Source: Algoriphagus formosus
Lineage (GTDB): Bacteria > Bacteroidota > Bacteroidia > Cytophagales > Cyclobacteriaceae
Length of the DNA stretch: 64,000 bases
Direction of reading: 5' to 3'
NCBI RefSeq assembly: GCF_002807035.1
Contig: NZ_NIUC01000001.1
Location: 868,001 to 932,000 of the forward strand
Shown here in pieces: positions 26,372 to 35,722 of this stretch (position 1 is the stretch's first letter; each line of letters starts with the position of its first letter). Made by a program: the position numbers and the translations under genes. The notes beneath the pieces were generated by a model. The model was not told the origin of the DNA. It worked only from the letters and a program-made list of their open reading frames with translations, and did not search any database.

Positions 26372-27031
26372 TTATTGTCTCATTGGAAAATTAAAGGTGG
26401 TAGTGGAAATATTAAGAGTCATACCTGCACCTCCTATCCCAGAAGTTTGAGTTACAGATACGGGTGCTTGAAATGGGTCAATCAATGCAGTTAAACTAGA
26501 GCCATTACCTATTTGGGTAGCTTCAAAAGTTTGATTTCCCGAACCAATAAATCCATTACCTAAAAGTGCAACATCGATCTGGTTATTGTTCCCCAGTTGA
26601 TTGAGGGTTGCAATTCGTGCCCCTATACCATCATTCTCAATATATGCGTTGATAGTATTATTATTGCCAGCTTGATTTGCATTTAAAGTGATGTTTTGGC
26701 CGATTGTCCATAGACCTGCATCATTAGAGTTACCCGTCTGGGTCAACATTGCACGATTTTGTCCTCCCGCTTGATCTACATAGCCAATATTATTATTCCC
26801 ATTTTGATTCAGCATAACTAAATTTTGACCTTGCTGAAAAACAGTTGCACTATTCCTGTTACCAACTTGCATTACCATAGCACTATTATTCTGAAGCATG
26901 ACATCCGGTGAAATGATCTGATTGGAAACTAACTCCTCTTCCCGCTCACTTTGACTCTCTTGCGAAAAGGCAGAAATAGAACTGATTAAGAAACACATAC
27001 ATATGAGAAAAAATAATTTGGGCCTATTCAT
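26372..27031 (-). CDS. Minor curlin-repeat protein (CsgB-like candidate)
   Basis: This 219-residue exported protein (signal FFLICMCFLISSISAFSQ) has about eight curlin-type Q-x-G-x-x-N units (QVGNRNSATVF, QNGNNNIGYV, QTGNSNDAG, QAGNNNTINA, QLGNNNQIDV). An N-terminal acidic linker and a non-repeat C-terminal part (SQTSGIGGAG-like, ending FNFPMRQ) flank the repeats. Its fewer and less regular repeats compared with the two upstream curlins fit a nucleator such as CsgB, but that role is inferred. It is followed by csgE after 60 bp to its ATG. Confidence 0.82.
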   Translation of the reverse strand: MNRPKLFFLICMCFLISSISAFSQESQSEREEELVSNQIISPDVMLQNNSAMVMQVGNRNSATVFQQGQNLVMLNQNGNNNIGYVDQAGGQNRAMLTQTGNSNDAGLWTIGQNITLNANQAGNNNTINAYIENDGIGARIATLNQLGNNNQIDVALLGNGFIGSGNQTFEATQIGNGSSLTALIDPFQAPVSVTQTSGIGGAGMTLNISTTTFNFPMRQ

Positions 27032-27042
27032 GTGATCTTGAT

Positions 27043-28020
27043 TTAGTTTTGTGTTGTATACGAAGAATTACGGAACCCGGTTTGGGTAGAAGTAGCAATA
27101 TTTCCGATTCCCGTTTGCTCTATGATTGAAGAATTCAAAATACCCCGCTGGATAATAATTCCAGAATTGGAATCGCCAGTCTGAAGTAAGTCTGCTAAAT
27201 TTTCTTCACCTCGCTGAAATGCCTCCCCATAGTTATCATCACCAAAGGCATCTTGACTAGATTCGTTGTCAAAACCTCTTTGAGTAGTGAAGTGAGTATT
27301 TCTTACACCATCCTGAATAAGAAGTGCATAATTATTTTCACCTCGCTGAATGATTCCTACATCAGCACGGAAATTAGATCCTGCGAAATTTCTTCTACCA
27401 GTTTGAATTGACTCAATCTCATTTCCTTCTCCAATTTGACGCGTACCTAGGGAATTTCTGTTTCCATCCTGCTGTGAATCCATCAAGTTTTCGTCTCCAA
27501 ATTGAAGTGAGCGTGCGATGTTACGATTTCCATTTTGAAACTGATATGCCTCATTAGAGTAATCACTTGGAAGTACAGCAGCAGCTTGGATTGAGTTTGG
27601 AGCAATCACTTGCCCTCCATTTAAGCTATTCTGTACAATTCGAGCACGATTACGATTTCCATCCTGATCTTGGATAGCTAAATTAAAGCCAGCACCAAAC
27701 TGACCGATCCGAGCAGTATTTCTGTTACCTACCGAAAGCTGGTCTGCGACATTCAATCCAAAACCCAATTGACGAACAGTCGCCAAGTTTCGATTTCCAT
27801 CTTGAGATTGAAAGGCAAAATTAGAAAAACCCCGCTGACGAAGCCTGACAGTATTTTCATTACCAAGCTGAGCAACATCTGATAGATTTTCTATTCCCGT
27901 TTGGTTTTGAGTGGAACTGTTGCTATTACCCTCCTGGTCAGAGGTAGCTATATTTCCAAAGCCTTGTCCAAAAGCAATCGAACTAAATAGAAATAAGGAA
28001 GATACAAGGAGCTTTTTCAT
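27043..28020 (-). CDS. Curlin subunit with about 22 Q-x-G-x-x-N repeats
   Basis: This 325-residue exported protein (signal SLFLFSSIAFGQ) consists almost entirely of curlin repeats: QTGIENLSDVAQLGNENTV, QDGNRNLATVRQLG, QRGENNYALLIQDGVRN and others, roughly 22 units with the strand-turn-strand spacing of curli amyloid. The repeats include many Arg residues at the variable turn positions (GNRN, GRRN), so the fibre would be basic in places. It lies downstream of the first curlin gene, with a hairpin between them. Confidence 0.9.
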   Translation of the reverse strand: MKKLLVSSLFLFSSIAFGQGFGNIATSDQEGNSNSSTQNQTGIENLSDVAQLGNENTVRLRQRGFSNFAFQSQDGNRNLATVRQLGFGLNVADQLSVGNRNTARIGQFGAGFNLAIQDQDGNRNRARIVQNSLNGGQVIAPNSIQAAAVLPSDYSNEAYQFQNGNRNIARSLQFGDENLMDSQQDGNRNSLGTRQIGEGNEIESIQTGRRNFAGSNFRADVGIIQRGENNYALLIQDGVRNTHFTTQRGFDNESSQDAFGDDNYGEAFQRGEENLADLLQTGDSNSGIIIQRGILNSSIIEQTGIGNIATSTQTGFRNSSYTTQN

Positions 28021-28029
28021 AAGAAAAAA

Positions 28030-28054
28030 GCTTGGCTAACTTAGTTAGCCAAGC
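28030..28054 (-). terminator. Intra-operon hairpin after the first curlin gene
   Basis: A perfect 11-bp stem GCTTGGCTAAC/GTTAGCCAAGC with a 3-nt loop sits between the first and second curlin genes. On the minus strand it is followed by TTTTTTCTT, 17 bp after the stop at 28071. It has the form of an intrinsic terminator and would reduce transcription of the downstream operon relative to the first gene. Confidence 0.8.
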
Positions 28055-28070
28055 ATTTGTTGAATTTAAA

Positions 28071-28913
28071 TTAGTTCTGAGTTACAACTGAAACGTTTCC
28101 ATTTCCAACTTGGATTTGCTCAGAGAAGTTAAAGCTACCTGTCTGAGTTAGCTGAGTGAAGTTGTTGTTACCGTCAATGAACACAAATGAATCGTTAAAA
28201 GAACCATCCTGTAGTAGGATTGACTCGTTATCATTACCGATTTGAGTACCGAAGAAGAAATTACCATCACCTAGCTGAACAATATCTACAGCAAGATTTC
28301 TGTTACCTACTTGGATGAAATCCGCGCTATTACCATCACCTCTCTGGAAGGTTTTACCTCGATTATCGTTTCCATCTTGACCGATATAAGCAAAATTATT
28401 TGAGGCTCCTAATTGGTCAACTTCAGCAACGTTGTCGTTTCCAAATTGTTCGATAATCAGAAGATGCCCACTTGAGGATTGACTTCCGTCGGCATCATTT
28501 CTATTACCTACTTGTAATACAAAACCTTCATTACCTCCATTGAAAGTTCTCAGTCTTGCATCGTTTTCTTTTCCATCTTGGATGATCTCATGATAACTAG
28601 CAGCTGTACCACCTGAAAAACCTTGTCTCTGCTGGATTAGCGCCTCATTATCATTTCCAATTTGATTCATAAAAGCTACAGCATTATTTGACTGAACGCT
28701 TCCTCCACCAAATCCTCCTTGCTGTACCCTACCCATATTTCTATTTCCGTCCTGAATAAGGGTAGAAATATTATCATTACCTAGCTGATCAACAGTAGCC
28801 GAGTTGTTATTGCCTGTTTGATCAGTTGTTGAGGTGTTTCCGACACCAGTTTGGGCGAAGGAAACAGAAGCTGTAAAAGCTAATGCACCGAAGAATAAAA
28901 TTGATTTTTTCAT
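28071..28913 (-). CDS. First (probably major) curlin subunit, CsgA-like
   Basis: The protein has 280 residues, a signal peptide (FFGALAFTASVSFAQ) and about 18-20 curlin-type repeats (QTGNNNSATVDQLGNDNIST, QDGNDNRGKTFQRGDGNSAD, QIGNDNESILLQDG). It ends QVGNGNVSVVTQN, so the repeat array continues to the C-terminus as in CsgA. It is the promoter-proximal gene and is followed by a terminator-like hairpin, the arrangement expected for the most abundant subunit. Unlike E. coli CsgA the number of repeats is about four-fold higher. Confidence 0.9.
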   Translation of the reverse strand: MKKSILFFGALAFTASVSFAQTGVGNTSTTDQTGNNNSATVDQLGNDNISTLIQDGNRNMGRVQQGGFGGGSVQSNNAVAFMNQIGNDNEALIQQRQGFSGGTAASYHEIIQDGKENDARLRTFNGGNEGFVLQVGNRNDADGSQSSSGHLLIIEQFGNDNVAEVDQLGASNNFAYIGQDGNDNRGKTFQRGDGNSADFIQVGNRNLAVDIVQLGDGNFFFGTQIGNDNESILLQDGSFNDSFVFIDGNNNFTQLTQTGSFNFSEQIQVGNGNVSVVTQN

Positions 28914-29038
28914 GATTTGAAATAGTTAATTGTTAGAAATTGATTAATTAAAGTTATAGTCTGTTTGTTCAGATTAAAAGTGCTGAGAAAATTTGAACAG
29001 TATTCTGCTTTTCAGAATATCTTTTTTGTATTTCATTT

Positions 29039-29069
29039 CAAAAGTAGCGTTTAAAAGCCGTTGTGTCAA
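29039..29069 (-). promoter_or_regulatory. Predicted promoter of the curli operon
   Basis: On the minus strand TACTTTTG (29046-29039) matches the Bacteroidota -7 box TAnnTTTG, and TTG (29069-29067) lies 20 bp upstream as a -33 element. Transcription would start near 29033, leaving a leader of about 120 nt before the ATG at 28913. Confidence 0.6.
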
Positions 29070-29113
29070 TGGGTAATTTCCGCCAGTTTATAAAATAAGT
29101 TAATGGGTAATTT
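29068..29113. repeat. Direct repeats AATGGGTAATTT upstream of the curli promoter
   Basis: Two identical 12-bp copies at 29068-29079 and 29102-29113 start 34 bp apart, just upstream of and touching the -33 element. A second pair, CAGTTTATAA (29084-29093 and 29126-29135), is interleaved. They are candidate operator half-sites. Confidence 0.6.
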
Positions 29114-29397
29114 TACTCAAAAATTCAGTTTATAATGTTCAAAAAAAATTTTGATCAATTACGTTCAGCCACTTTTCAGGCACGAAAATCTGATTATCAG
29201 ATATGATAAACACGCCTGAGTTCTCGCGTTATAAAGGCTGAAAAAAGAGTCCCATAAGATTAAAAAGTCATCAAGAGCCCTATCAATATATTCTAGTATA
29301 GGTTGTGTTATGACAATACCTGAATTTAATTTTTAAAAGAAGCTGCTCGAAACCATACTGATTTCCAGCCTATCGCGGTCAAAAAAAAGGAATAAAA

Positions 29398-29417
29398 AAA
29401 GAGGCCGAAGCCTCTTT
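29398..29417 (-). terminator. Terminator of the ArsC-like gene
   Basis: Stem AAAGAGGC/GCCTCTTT with a CGAA tetraloop, followed on the minus strand by a T-run. It directly abuts the stop codon at 29419. Confidence 0.85.
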
Positions 29418-29418
29418 C

Positions 29419-29769
29419 CTAAATTTTCCCTGAAATCAAATCGGGATCAAACCCTAAAGTAATACTATCATCCGGATACAAAATGATGGGCCTTTTGACC
29501 ATACTGGAATTATCCATCAGAATAGGGATGGCTGACTCTGCCTTTTCCAAGCTTTGCTTATGACCCTCATCCATTTTTCGATAAGTCATTCCTTTTCTAT
29601 TAATCACAGCATCCAAACCTGCCTTTTCAATAAAACCGGTAAGCAATTCTTTCGATGGCTTTTGCTTTTTGTAATCGATGAATTCATATTCGACGCCCTT
29701 GCTTTCCAAGAAGTCGAAGGTTTTCTTCATTGTGTTACAATTCTTGATTCCGTAAACTTTCAAACTCAT
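29419..29769 (-). CDS. ArsC/Spx-family (YffB-like) reductase
   Basis: This 116-residue thioredoxin-fold protein has the N-terminal motif YGIKNCNTMKKTFDFLE, where a single cysteine precedes a Lys/Thr-rich helix, and the family C-terminus MVKRPIILYPDDSITLGF. This is the YffB branch of the ArsC family, thought to be glutathione- or thiol-dependent reductases, rather than true arsenate reductases. It is 5 bp downstream of hemL and is the last gene of that unit. Confidence 0.85.
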   Translation of the reverse strand: MSLKVYGIKNCNTMKKTFDFLESKGVEYEFIDYKKQKPSKELLTGFIEKAGLDAVINRKGMTYRKMDEGHKQSLEKAESAIPILMDNSSMVKRPIILYPDDSITLGFDPDLISGKI

Positions 29770-29774
29770 ATCAT

Positions 29775-31073
29775 TTACTGGTTTTTGTGAATTTCAATCA
29801 TACTCTCTCGATGGGCTTCTAGAATCTTATCAATCAGCTCATCAGTCAAAGCAGTTGACAAGAATAAACTTTCAAACTGAGATGGTGCAAGATAGACACC
29901 CCGCTGTAGCATAGCTTGAAAGTATTTTCCAAACAAACCTGTATCTGCCTGCTTGGCGGATTCAAAATCCGTCACGGGCTGATCCGTGAAAAACAAGGAA
30001 TACATACTTCCTACGTGATTGACAGTATAATCATAACCTAGTTCCAGGTTAATCTTCTTTATTCCTTCACTGACTTTTCTTCCAATATTCAGCAATTGAC
30101 CATAAGTCTCCGGGTGACTTTGGAGATATTTCAGCATGGCCAAGCCTGCTGCCATAGCAATTGGATTTCCCGAAAGGGTTCCTGCTTGATATACCGGACC
30201 GGAAGGTGACACAAAGTCCATGATCTCCCTTCGGCCTCCATAAGCTCCTACAGGCATACCGCCACCGATTATTTTTCCAAGCGTGGTCATATCCGGAGTG
30301 ACTCCATAAAGCTCCTGTGCACCGCCTGGAGCCAACCTAAATCCGGTCATCACTTCGTCGAAGATTAAGACAATACCTTCTCGGTTACAAATCTCACGTA
30401 ACCCTTCCAAATACCCAGGCATTGGAATAGCTAGCCCCATATTTCCGGGTACGGGCTCGAGTATCAATGCTGCGATTTCACCTTTATTCAATCGCACCAA
30501 CTCTTCAATTGCTTCCAAGTCATTATAAGGTGCCAAAAGTGTATCCTTGGCTGTACCAGCAGTCACACCGGGCGAATCCGGCTGCCCCATAGTCATCGCA
30601 CCTGATCCTGCTGCAATTAAAAATGAATCACCATGACCATGGTAATGACCGATCATTTTGATAATTTTATCCTTTCCTGTATAGCCTCTGGCTACGCGAA
30701 TAGCTGACATCGTAGCCTCCGTACCGGAGTTAACCATCCTGACCTTTTCTACAGAGGGCACCATGGAAATGATTAATTCCGCAATTTCAATCTCCCGAGC
30801 TGTTGGAGCCCCAAAGGATGTGCCTGACTCCATAGCCTGAATCACCGATTCTCGAATGATGGGATGGTTATGCCCCAAAATCATCGGACCCCAGCTATTG
30901 ATCATTTCGATGTAGGCATTATCATTTTCATCGTAAATGAAAGCACCAGAGGCCTTTTTGATGAAAATCGGATCTCCGCCTACTGCACGGAATGCGCGCA
31001 CAGGGGAGTTTACTCCACCGGGAATAAAATCTTGGGCTTTCGCAAAAAGCCGCTTACTTTCTGAAATATTCAT
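29775..31073 (-). CDS. hemL: Glutamate-1-semialdehyde 2,1-aminomutase
   Basis: HemL is a PLP enzyme that converts glutamate-1-semialdehyde to 5-aminolevulinate, directly after HemA. The 432-residue protein begins SESKRLFAKAQDFIPGGVNS. It contains FVNSGTEAT-like RMVNSGTEATMSAIRVARG, LIFDEVMTGFR and the Schiff-base lysine in TLGKIIGGGMPVGAYGG. The start overlaps the previous gene's stop by 1 bp (TAATG). hemA is separately located at 6.3 kb. Confidence 0.95.
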   Translation of the reverse strand: MNISESKRLFAKAQDFIPGGVNSPVRAFRAVGGDPIFIKKASGAFIYDENDNAYIEMINSWGPMILGHNHPIIRESVIQAMESGTSFGAPTAREIEIAELIISMVPSVEKVRMVNSGTEATMSAIRVARGYTGKDKIIKMIGHYHGHGDSFLIAAGSGAMTMGQPDSPGVTAGTAKDTLLAPYNDLEAIEELVRLNKGEIAALILEPVPGNMGLAIPMPGYLEGLREICNREGIVLIFDEVMTGFRLAPGGAQELYGVTPDMTTLGKIIGGGMPVGAYGGRREIMDFVSPSGPVYQAGTLSGNPIAMAAGLAMLKYLQSHPETYGQLLNIGRKVSEGIKKINLELGYDYTVNHVGSMYSLFFTDQPVTDFESAKQADTGLFGKYFQAMLQRGVYLAPSQFESLFLSTALTDELIDKILEAHRESMIEIHKNQ

Positions 31074-32719
31074 TAATAATTTAAAGGTTTCAATTCGCCT
31101 GCTGATAGAGAAAATACAGGCACGTATCGATTAGAATTACTGTTTTGGAAGTTGAATCCCCATGTCAACTTTCCCGGAGCAAAAACCCGCTGATCCAAAC
31201 TTGCACGGAAATCATATCCCAGATCAGGACGGGCATTCATCGCCACCCAGTATACTAACTCAAAACCAAGGATAGCGTTTAGGCTAGGAAGCGTAGAGTG
31301 TGTTTGATAGTATTCGTTCCTGAATAGTTTCATTGTCTCGGATTCGTAATTGGGGGTATTATTAGCGATAAAATAGTAATTCTCATGAGGAAGCATTTCA
31401 TAATTAGCGAAATTGAAGCTAAGCCATGAGTCCAAGACTAAAATTGGAATTTCTGTCGCTACTGATTCTGAAAAAGATAAAATCGGGCTTGCAATATTCG
31501 GATCATCGGAAAGAATAATAACCTGATCTACATTCGCCTCTACACTATCGAGCGTGGGTCTGATACCTAAATCTGTCAAAAAAGAGGCTGCATTTCTGGG
31601 GTTCAATTCTTTAAAATCAACCAATTGAAATCCATCTGATTCAATACGTTCTTTCAATTCGTTGGCACTTCGTAGGTCTTTAGAGCTTCCTCCATAGCCA
31701 ATTGCAATCCGACTACCCCAACTCTGACCTTTGACCGCTCTAAAAACTCCCTCGGATATATTATCGGCAGAAGGCCGGAAAAGGAAGCTATAATTCTTGT
31801 CCTCAAATCGATCCCCCAAGTTGGAAAGTGGGTGAATAAAAGGAATCTGTGTGGATTCAGCGAAGGCACTAACCAAATCTGTTTCTTCCGGGTAAATCGG
31901 ACCAATAATCACATCGGCAGATTTCACCTTTTCATCCGAAAGAATAGACCGGAGATTATCAACTGAGCGCTTTGAATTGAAGGTACTGATACTGACACGC
32001 ATTCCCTCTGACTTCAATTGGTCGATACCCAATAGAATACCCTCATATAATTCAAAAATAAAACTCTCCGGATCTGGAGACTGAGTACCTGATGAAAAAG
32101 GTAAAATCACCACCAGGTCCAAAATGTCATTTTTAACATTATTCCCGGTTGACCAATTTTCTCCCTGACCTCGAAGCTCGTAGTAAAGCGATTTTTCATC
32201 TGCTGAAAGCACGGTCTTCTTGTTAAGCACTGTACTGAGCGCAGCGGTGAAAGCTGGAATATCCTGATATTCTTTCAGGTTTCTCACCAAAAAATCAGGG
32301 CTCTGCTGAACCAGATACTTATAGGCAAGATCATTTGCCTGCTCAGTAAATGATTGAGGGAGGCTTTTCAGTAAGTCCAAACCTTCGTTAATATTCCTAT
32401 TCAATAAATAGGATTCTGCTAGCAGAATTTTTGTCTCATTTTGGTTTTCCCAATTTCGACTTGCTAGTGGCTTCAGTAAACCGATAGCCGTTTCTGCCTG
32501 ATTGGCCTTTAATGCTGACTCTCCTGCATGATAGGAAGCATACAAAGCCAATTTTCCATATTTTGATTCATCCTGAAAAGCTCGAAAGCTATTCATGGCA
32601 TCCCAGTAAGAGCCTGAAGCCAATTGTCTTTTGGCTTGTAAATAACCCTCAGGTGCGTTTTGGGCATTTACGGTAAGCACTAAAAAAAGAAGGGCTAAAA
32701 AAAGAAGTGATTTTTGCAT
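31073..32719 (-). CDS. Exported PBP1-type binding protein with N-terminal helical repeats
   Basis: The 548-residue protein has a signal peptide (LLFLALLFLVLTVNAQ). Residues of about 25-190 are helical and TPR-like (YASYHAGESALKANQAETAI). Residues of about 205-540 look like a type 1 periplasmic-binding fold (ILDLVVILPFSSGTQ; ADVIIGPIYPEETDLVSAFA; IPFIHPLSNLGDRF). The domain order resembles LpoA-type proteins (TPR plus PBP1 fold), although annotations often call it an amino-acid ABC transporter binding protein. No ABC transporter genes are adjacent, which argues against transport. It is just upstream of hemL. Confidence 0.75.
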   Translation of the reverse strand: MQKSLLFLALLFLVLTVNAQNAPEGYLQAKRQLASGSYWDAMNSFRAFQDESKYGKLALYASYHAGESALKANQAETAIGLLKPLASRNWENQNETKILLAESYLLNRNINEGLDLLKSLPQSFTEQANDLAYKYLVQQSPDFLVRNLKEYQDIPAFTAALSTVLNKKTVLSADEKSLYYELRGQGENWSTGNNVKNDILDLVVILPFSSGTQSPDPESFIFELYEGILLGIDQLKSEGMRVSISTFNSKRSVDNLRSILSDEKVKSADVIIGPIYPEETDLVSAFAESTQIPFIHPLSNLGDRFEDKNYSFLFRPSADNISEGVFRAVKGQSWGSRIAIGYGGSSKDLRSANELKERIESDGFQLVDFKELNPRNAASFLTDLGIRPTLDSVEANVDQVIILSDDPNIASPILSFSESVATEIPILVLDSWLSFNFANYEMLPHENYYFIANNTPNYESETMKLFRNEYYQTHSTLPSLNAILGFELVYWVAMNARPDLGYDFRASLDQRVFAPGKLTWGFNFQNSNSNRYVPVFSLSAGELKPLNY

Positions 32720-32802
32720 TCCGATCAGTTAGATAAGCTTATGGACAAATTTAAATCATTATTTCCAAACCCAAAGTTTAGGCCGAAAACCCATTCCAAA
32801 AG

Positions 32803-32830
32803 AAAACCCGAAGGAAACACTCCGGGTTTT
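32803..32830 (-). terminator. Terminator between guaA and the PBP1-type gene
   Basis: Stem AAAACCCG/CGGGTTTT with a 12-nt loop, followed by CTTTT on the minus strand. It lies in the 268-bp gap after guaA, which otherwise shows nothing clear. Confidence 0.65.
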
Positions 32831-32987
32831 TAAGATTTTTAAGAAAGCTAATGGATGAAATATCAACAAATGAACTCCAATCAGTATTTCGATTTAAGCA
32901 TTTTTTAAGCATCCCTCTCACAATTTCCAAACCAATAATCTAGAAAATCAAGATTTAAGGAATTTTTTCAATCAATTAACTTTCAAT

Positions 32988-34517
32988 TTATTCCCACTCA
33001 ATGGTTGCTGGTGGCTTGGAGGAAATATCATAAACCACTCGGTTTACACCTTTCACGCGATTGATGATTTCATTGGACATTTTACCAAGAAACTCATAAG
33101 GTAGATGAATCCAATCAGCCGTCATTCCATCTACGGATCCTACCGCTCTCAAAGCTACAACCCGCTCATAGGTACGCTCATCCCCCATGACTCCTACCGA
33201 CTGAATGGGAAGCAAAATGGCTCCTGCCTGCCAGACTTGGTCATAAAGCCCATGATTTTTCAATCCTTGGATAAAAATATGATCAACTTCCTGTAGAGTT
33301 TGTACTTTTTCTGGTGTGATGTCTCCCAAAATCCGAATAGCTAAACCCGGACCCGGGAATGGATGCCGTCCGATAATGGTCTCAGGAATCTCCAATGCTC
33401 GTCCTACTTCGCGTACCTCGTCTTTGAACAAGGTATTCAAAGGCTCCACCACAGAAAGCTTCATAAAATCAGGCAAGCCTCCCACATTATGATGGGATTT
33501 GATGGTGGCTGAAGGACCTTTTACAGAAACTGATTCAATCACATCGGGATAAATAGTCCCTTGACCCAGCCATTTTACGCCATCTATTTTATGCGCCTCA
33601 TCATCAAATACTTCGATAAAGACCCTGCCTATTGCCTTTCTTTTAGCCTCAGGGTCTGAAATTCCAGCTAGGGCATCATAGAATCGCTGCTTGGAATCTA
33701 CTCCAATGACATTCAATCCCATATCCTTGTAGGAATGTAGCACCTCTTCGAATTCATCTTTCCGAAGCAAACCATTGTCTACAAAAACGCAGGTCAACTG
33801 ATCTCCAATGGCACGGTGAATCAAAGTAGCGGCTACCGAAGAGTCCACTCCACCTGAAAGTCCCATAACTACCTTATCCGAACCGATTTTTTCTTTCAGC
33901 TCCGCCACGGTGGCATCAATGAAGACATCCGAAGTCCAATCCTGAGCGCAGCCACAAATCGTTACTACAAAGTTTCTGAGAAGGTTTTTGCCCTCGGTTG
34001 AATGGGTAACCTCCGGATGGAATTGGATTCCGTAAGTTTTTTCTCCCTCGACTTTGAATGCAGCAACTTCCACCGAGGAAGTACTTGCAATCACCTCAAA
34101 GCCCTCAGGTAATTTCTTGATGGTATCTCCATGGGACATCCAAACCTGGGAACCATGAGTCATTTCTTTTAGTAAGTCATGATGCAAATCGATGTGATCT
34201 AGATTTGCTCGGCCATATTCCCGAATTGTGGAAGGCAAAACTTCACCACCATACTTCTGAGCAAGAAGCTGAGAACCATAGCAAACGCCTAGAATCGGAA
34301 GCTTTCCTCTAAGATTGTCTAAATCCAAATCAGGAGCCCCTTCGTCCCGGACACTGCAAGGAGAGCCCGAAAGAATCACGCCTTTGATGTCGGAGGTGAT
34401 TTCAGGAAGGTTGTTGAAAGGATGGATTTCGCAATAAACGTTCAGTTCTCTGACTCTTCGAGCGATGAGTTGGGTGTACTGAGAACCGAAATCGAGGATG
34501 AGGATTTGTTCTGCCAT
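32988..34517 (-). CDS. guaA: GMP synthase (glutamine-hydrolysing)
   Basis: GuaA converts XMP to GMP with glutamine and ATP. The 509-residue protein starts [20 protein letters not shown]. It has the class I amidotransferase nucleophile [11 protein letters not shown] and the [11 protein letters not shown]is/Glu, then the ATP-pyrophosphatase P-loop [12 protein letters not shown], and a C-terminal dimerisation domain ending [10 protein letters not shown] use the ATG at 34517; an in-frame TTG two codons upstream lies inside a TACCTTTG box (34528-34521) that may be the -7 element, which would give a nearly leaderless mRNA. Confidence 0.96.
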   Translation of the reverse strand: MAEQILILDFGSQYTQLIARRVRELNVYCEIHPFNNLPEITSDIKGVILSGSPCSVRDEGAPDLDLDNLRGKLPILGVCYGSQLLAQKYGGEVLPSTIREYGRANLDHIDLHHDLLKEMTHGSQVWMSHGDTIKKLPEGFEVIASTSSVEVAAFKVEGEKTYGIQFHPEVTHSTEGKNLLRNFVVTICGCAQDWTSDVFIDATVAELKEKIGSDKVVMGLSGGVDSSVAATLIHRAIGDQLTCVFVDNGLLRKDEFEEVLHSYKDMGLNVIGVDSKQRFYDALAGISDPEAKRKAIGRVFIEVFDDEAHKIDGVKWLGQGTIYPDVIESVSVKGPSATIKSHHNVGGLPDFMKLSVVEPLNTLFKDEVREVGRALEIPETIIGRHPFPGPGLAIRILGDITPEKVQTLQEVDHIFIQGLKNHGLYDQVWQAGAILLPIQSVGVMGDERTYERVVALRAVGSVDGMTADWIHLPYEFLGKMSNEIINRVKGVNRVVYDISSKPPATIEWE

Positions 34518-34623
34518 GCGCAAAGGTAAGCAGGTCAGACCGATTGATAAAGGTTGGCAAAGAAAATTTGGGAGTGGATCGGAAAAATAGAAATTTGAAA
34601 AATTGAAAAATTCTCATAATCAA

Positions 34624-35628
34624 CTATTTATAAATTGAAAAAGCTGATTTAGGATTTTCCTTTAACAATAAATCCCAATCCTTTTCGGTGAACCCCTTTC
34701 CATTTAGGATCGGAATCAGCTTTTCGAAAATATTGGTGAAAGGCTGGAAATCTCCGCCTCCTGCTTTGGCTGGATCATACCAGCCGGCATCATGAGAAAT
34801 CAGCACATTGCCCAAAATTCCATTTTCTTTGGCGAAAATCAGGCGATCCACATAGGGGTCAATTGCCCAGCCGATTCCGTCCAGGCTAATCCAAACACCC
34901 ATTTCTGCCGCAACTTTATAATTTTCAAAATCCGGTTCATTTTGAGCATGAACCCACACAAATTCGGATGGGTTTACGCCCATTTCTTGAAGTATTCTCA
35001 CCTCCTGCACAGCAGTTCTCCAAGTTCCTGTATGAGAAGCGATGGTCAATCCTGTTTTTTGATGGGTAATCCCTGCTGCTTTGACTAGCTTCTGATCAAT
35101 GAGCGAAAGGGTATCGGCTTCATTCACCGAAATTTTAATAAATCCTGGTTTAATACTAGTCCCTTCAATTCCATTTTCAAATTCAGCTATCCACCGATCT
35201 GCCAACTGCTCTGCAGATTCCGTTTGAACAAAATCGGGCAAATACTTCCCTCCCACTGCACCATAAAATCCGGTATTAGTCAAGATTTGGATTCCTGACT
35301 TTTCGCTAAGGGATTTGAGCAACAAAGGATCCTTGGCCAAATAGCTAGGGGTACAGTCGAGAATGCTTTGGACGCCATATTGCTTTATTTCCAAAAGAAA
35401 TGGAAGGACTTTCTGTTCGACAGAATCACGATTCCAACGACCGGAATTGATGGAATCGGCTCCGATAAAGTCCACCAACATGTGCTCATGAATCAGCGTC
35501 AAACCCATGGAGTCAATAGAAATGGGTCCGGCGACAGTATTTATGTAATTATCAAAATTGTTTGAAGGATGATTTTGACAGGAAATAAAAAAAATGGTTA
35601 TGAATATGAAATTCAAGAACTTAGACAT
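34624..35628 (-). CDS. Phosphotriesterase-family lipoprotein
   Basis: From the ATG at 35628 the protein has 334 residues, with a lipoprotein signal (IFITIFFISCQNH). It belongs to the amidohydrolase/phosphotriesterase family: LTLIHEHMLVDF carries the metal-binding H-x-H, GFIKISVNE the likely carboxylated Lys, and IASHTG, VWVHAQNE and ISHDAGWYDP the further His/Asp ligands. Members hydrolyse lactones or phosphotriesters; the natural substrate here is unknown. The ORF extends further upstream but that would place residues before the signal peptide. Confidence 0.85.
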   Translation of the reverse strand: MSKFLNFIFITIFFISCQNHPSNNFDNYINTVAGPISIDSMGLTLIHEHMLVDFIGADSINSGRWNRDSVEQKVLPFLLEIKQYGVQSILDCTPSYLAKDPLLLKSLSEKSGIQILTNTGFYGAVGGKYLPDFVQTESAEQLADRWIAEFENGIEGTSIKPGFIKISVNEADTLSLIDQKLVKAAGITHQKTGLTIASHTGTWRTAVQEVRILQEMGVNPSEFVWVHAQNEPDFENYKVAAEMGVWISLDGIGWAIDPYVDRLIFAKENGILGNVLISHDAGWYDPAKAGGGDFQPFTNIFEKLIPILNGKGFTEKDWDLLLKENPKSAFSIYK

Positions 35629-35722
35629 AAGGAGGCGATATGATTCTATGCTCAAGATATTGGTAGGAAGTCAATTTTTCAATTTTACAATCTTCTAATT
35701 TTTCAATACTGACTTAATTTCC

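Larger units (their letters stand above)
28914..29418. other. 505-bp A/T-rich leader/regulatory region of the curli operon
   Basis: No gene is visible here. From the curli side it holds a 5' leader of about 120 bp, a -7/-33 promoter match (29039-29069), two pairs of direct repeats (29068-29113 and 29084-29135), an A/T-rich stretch of about 80 bp, and, at the far end, the terminator of the ArsC-like gene. I see nothing clear in 29140-29390 except short palindromes such as CTGATTATCAG near 29190. Confidence 0.6.

Noticed and set aside
29419..29769. Arsenate reductase as evidence of an arsenic resistance operon
   Set aside because: The YffB-like branch is not a proven arsenate reductase, and no arsB, arsR or acr3 is near.
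31073..32719. Amino-acid ABC transporter locus
   Set aside because: Only a PBP1-type fold with TPR-like N-terminus; no permease or ATPase gene nearby.
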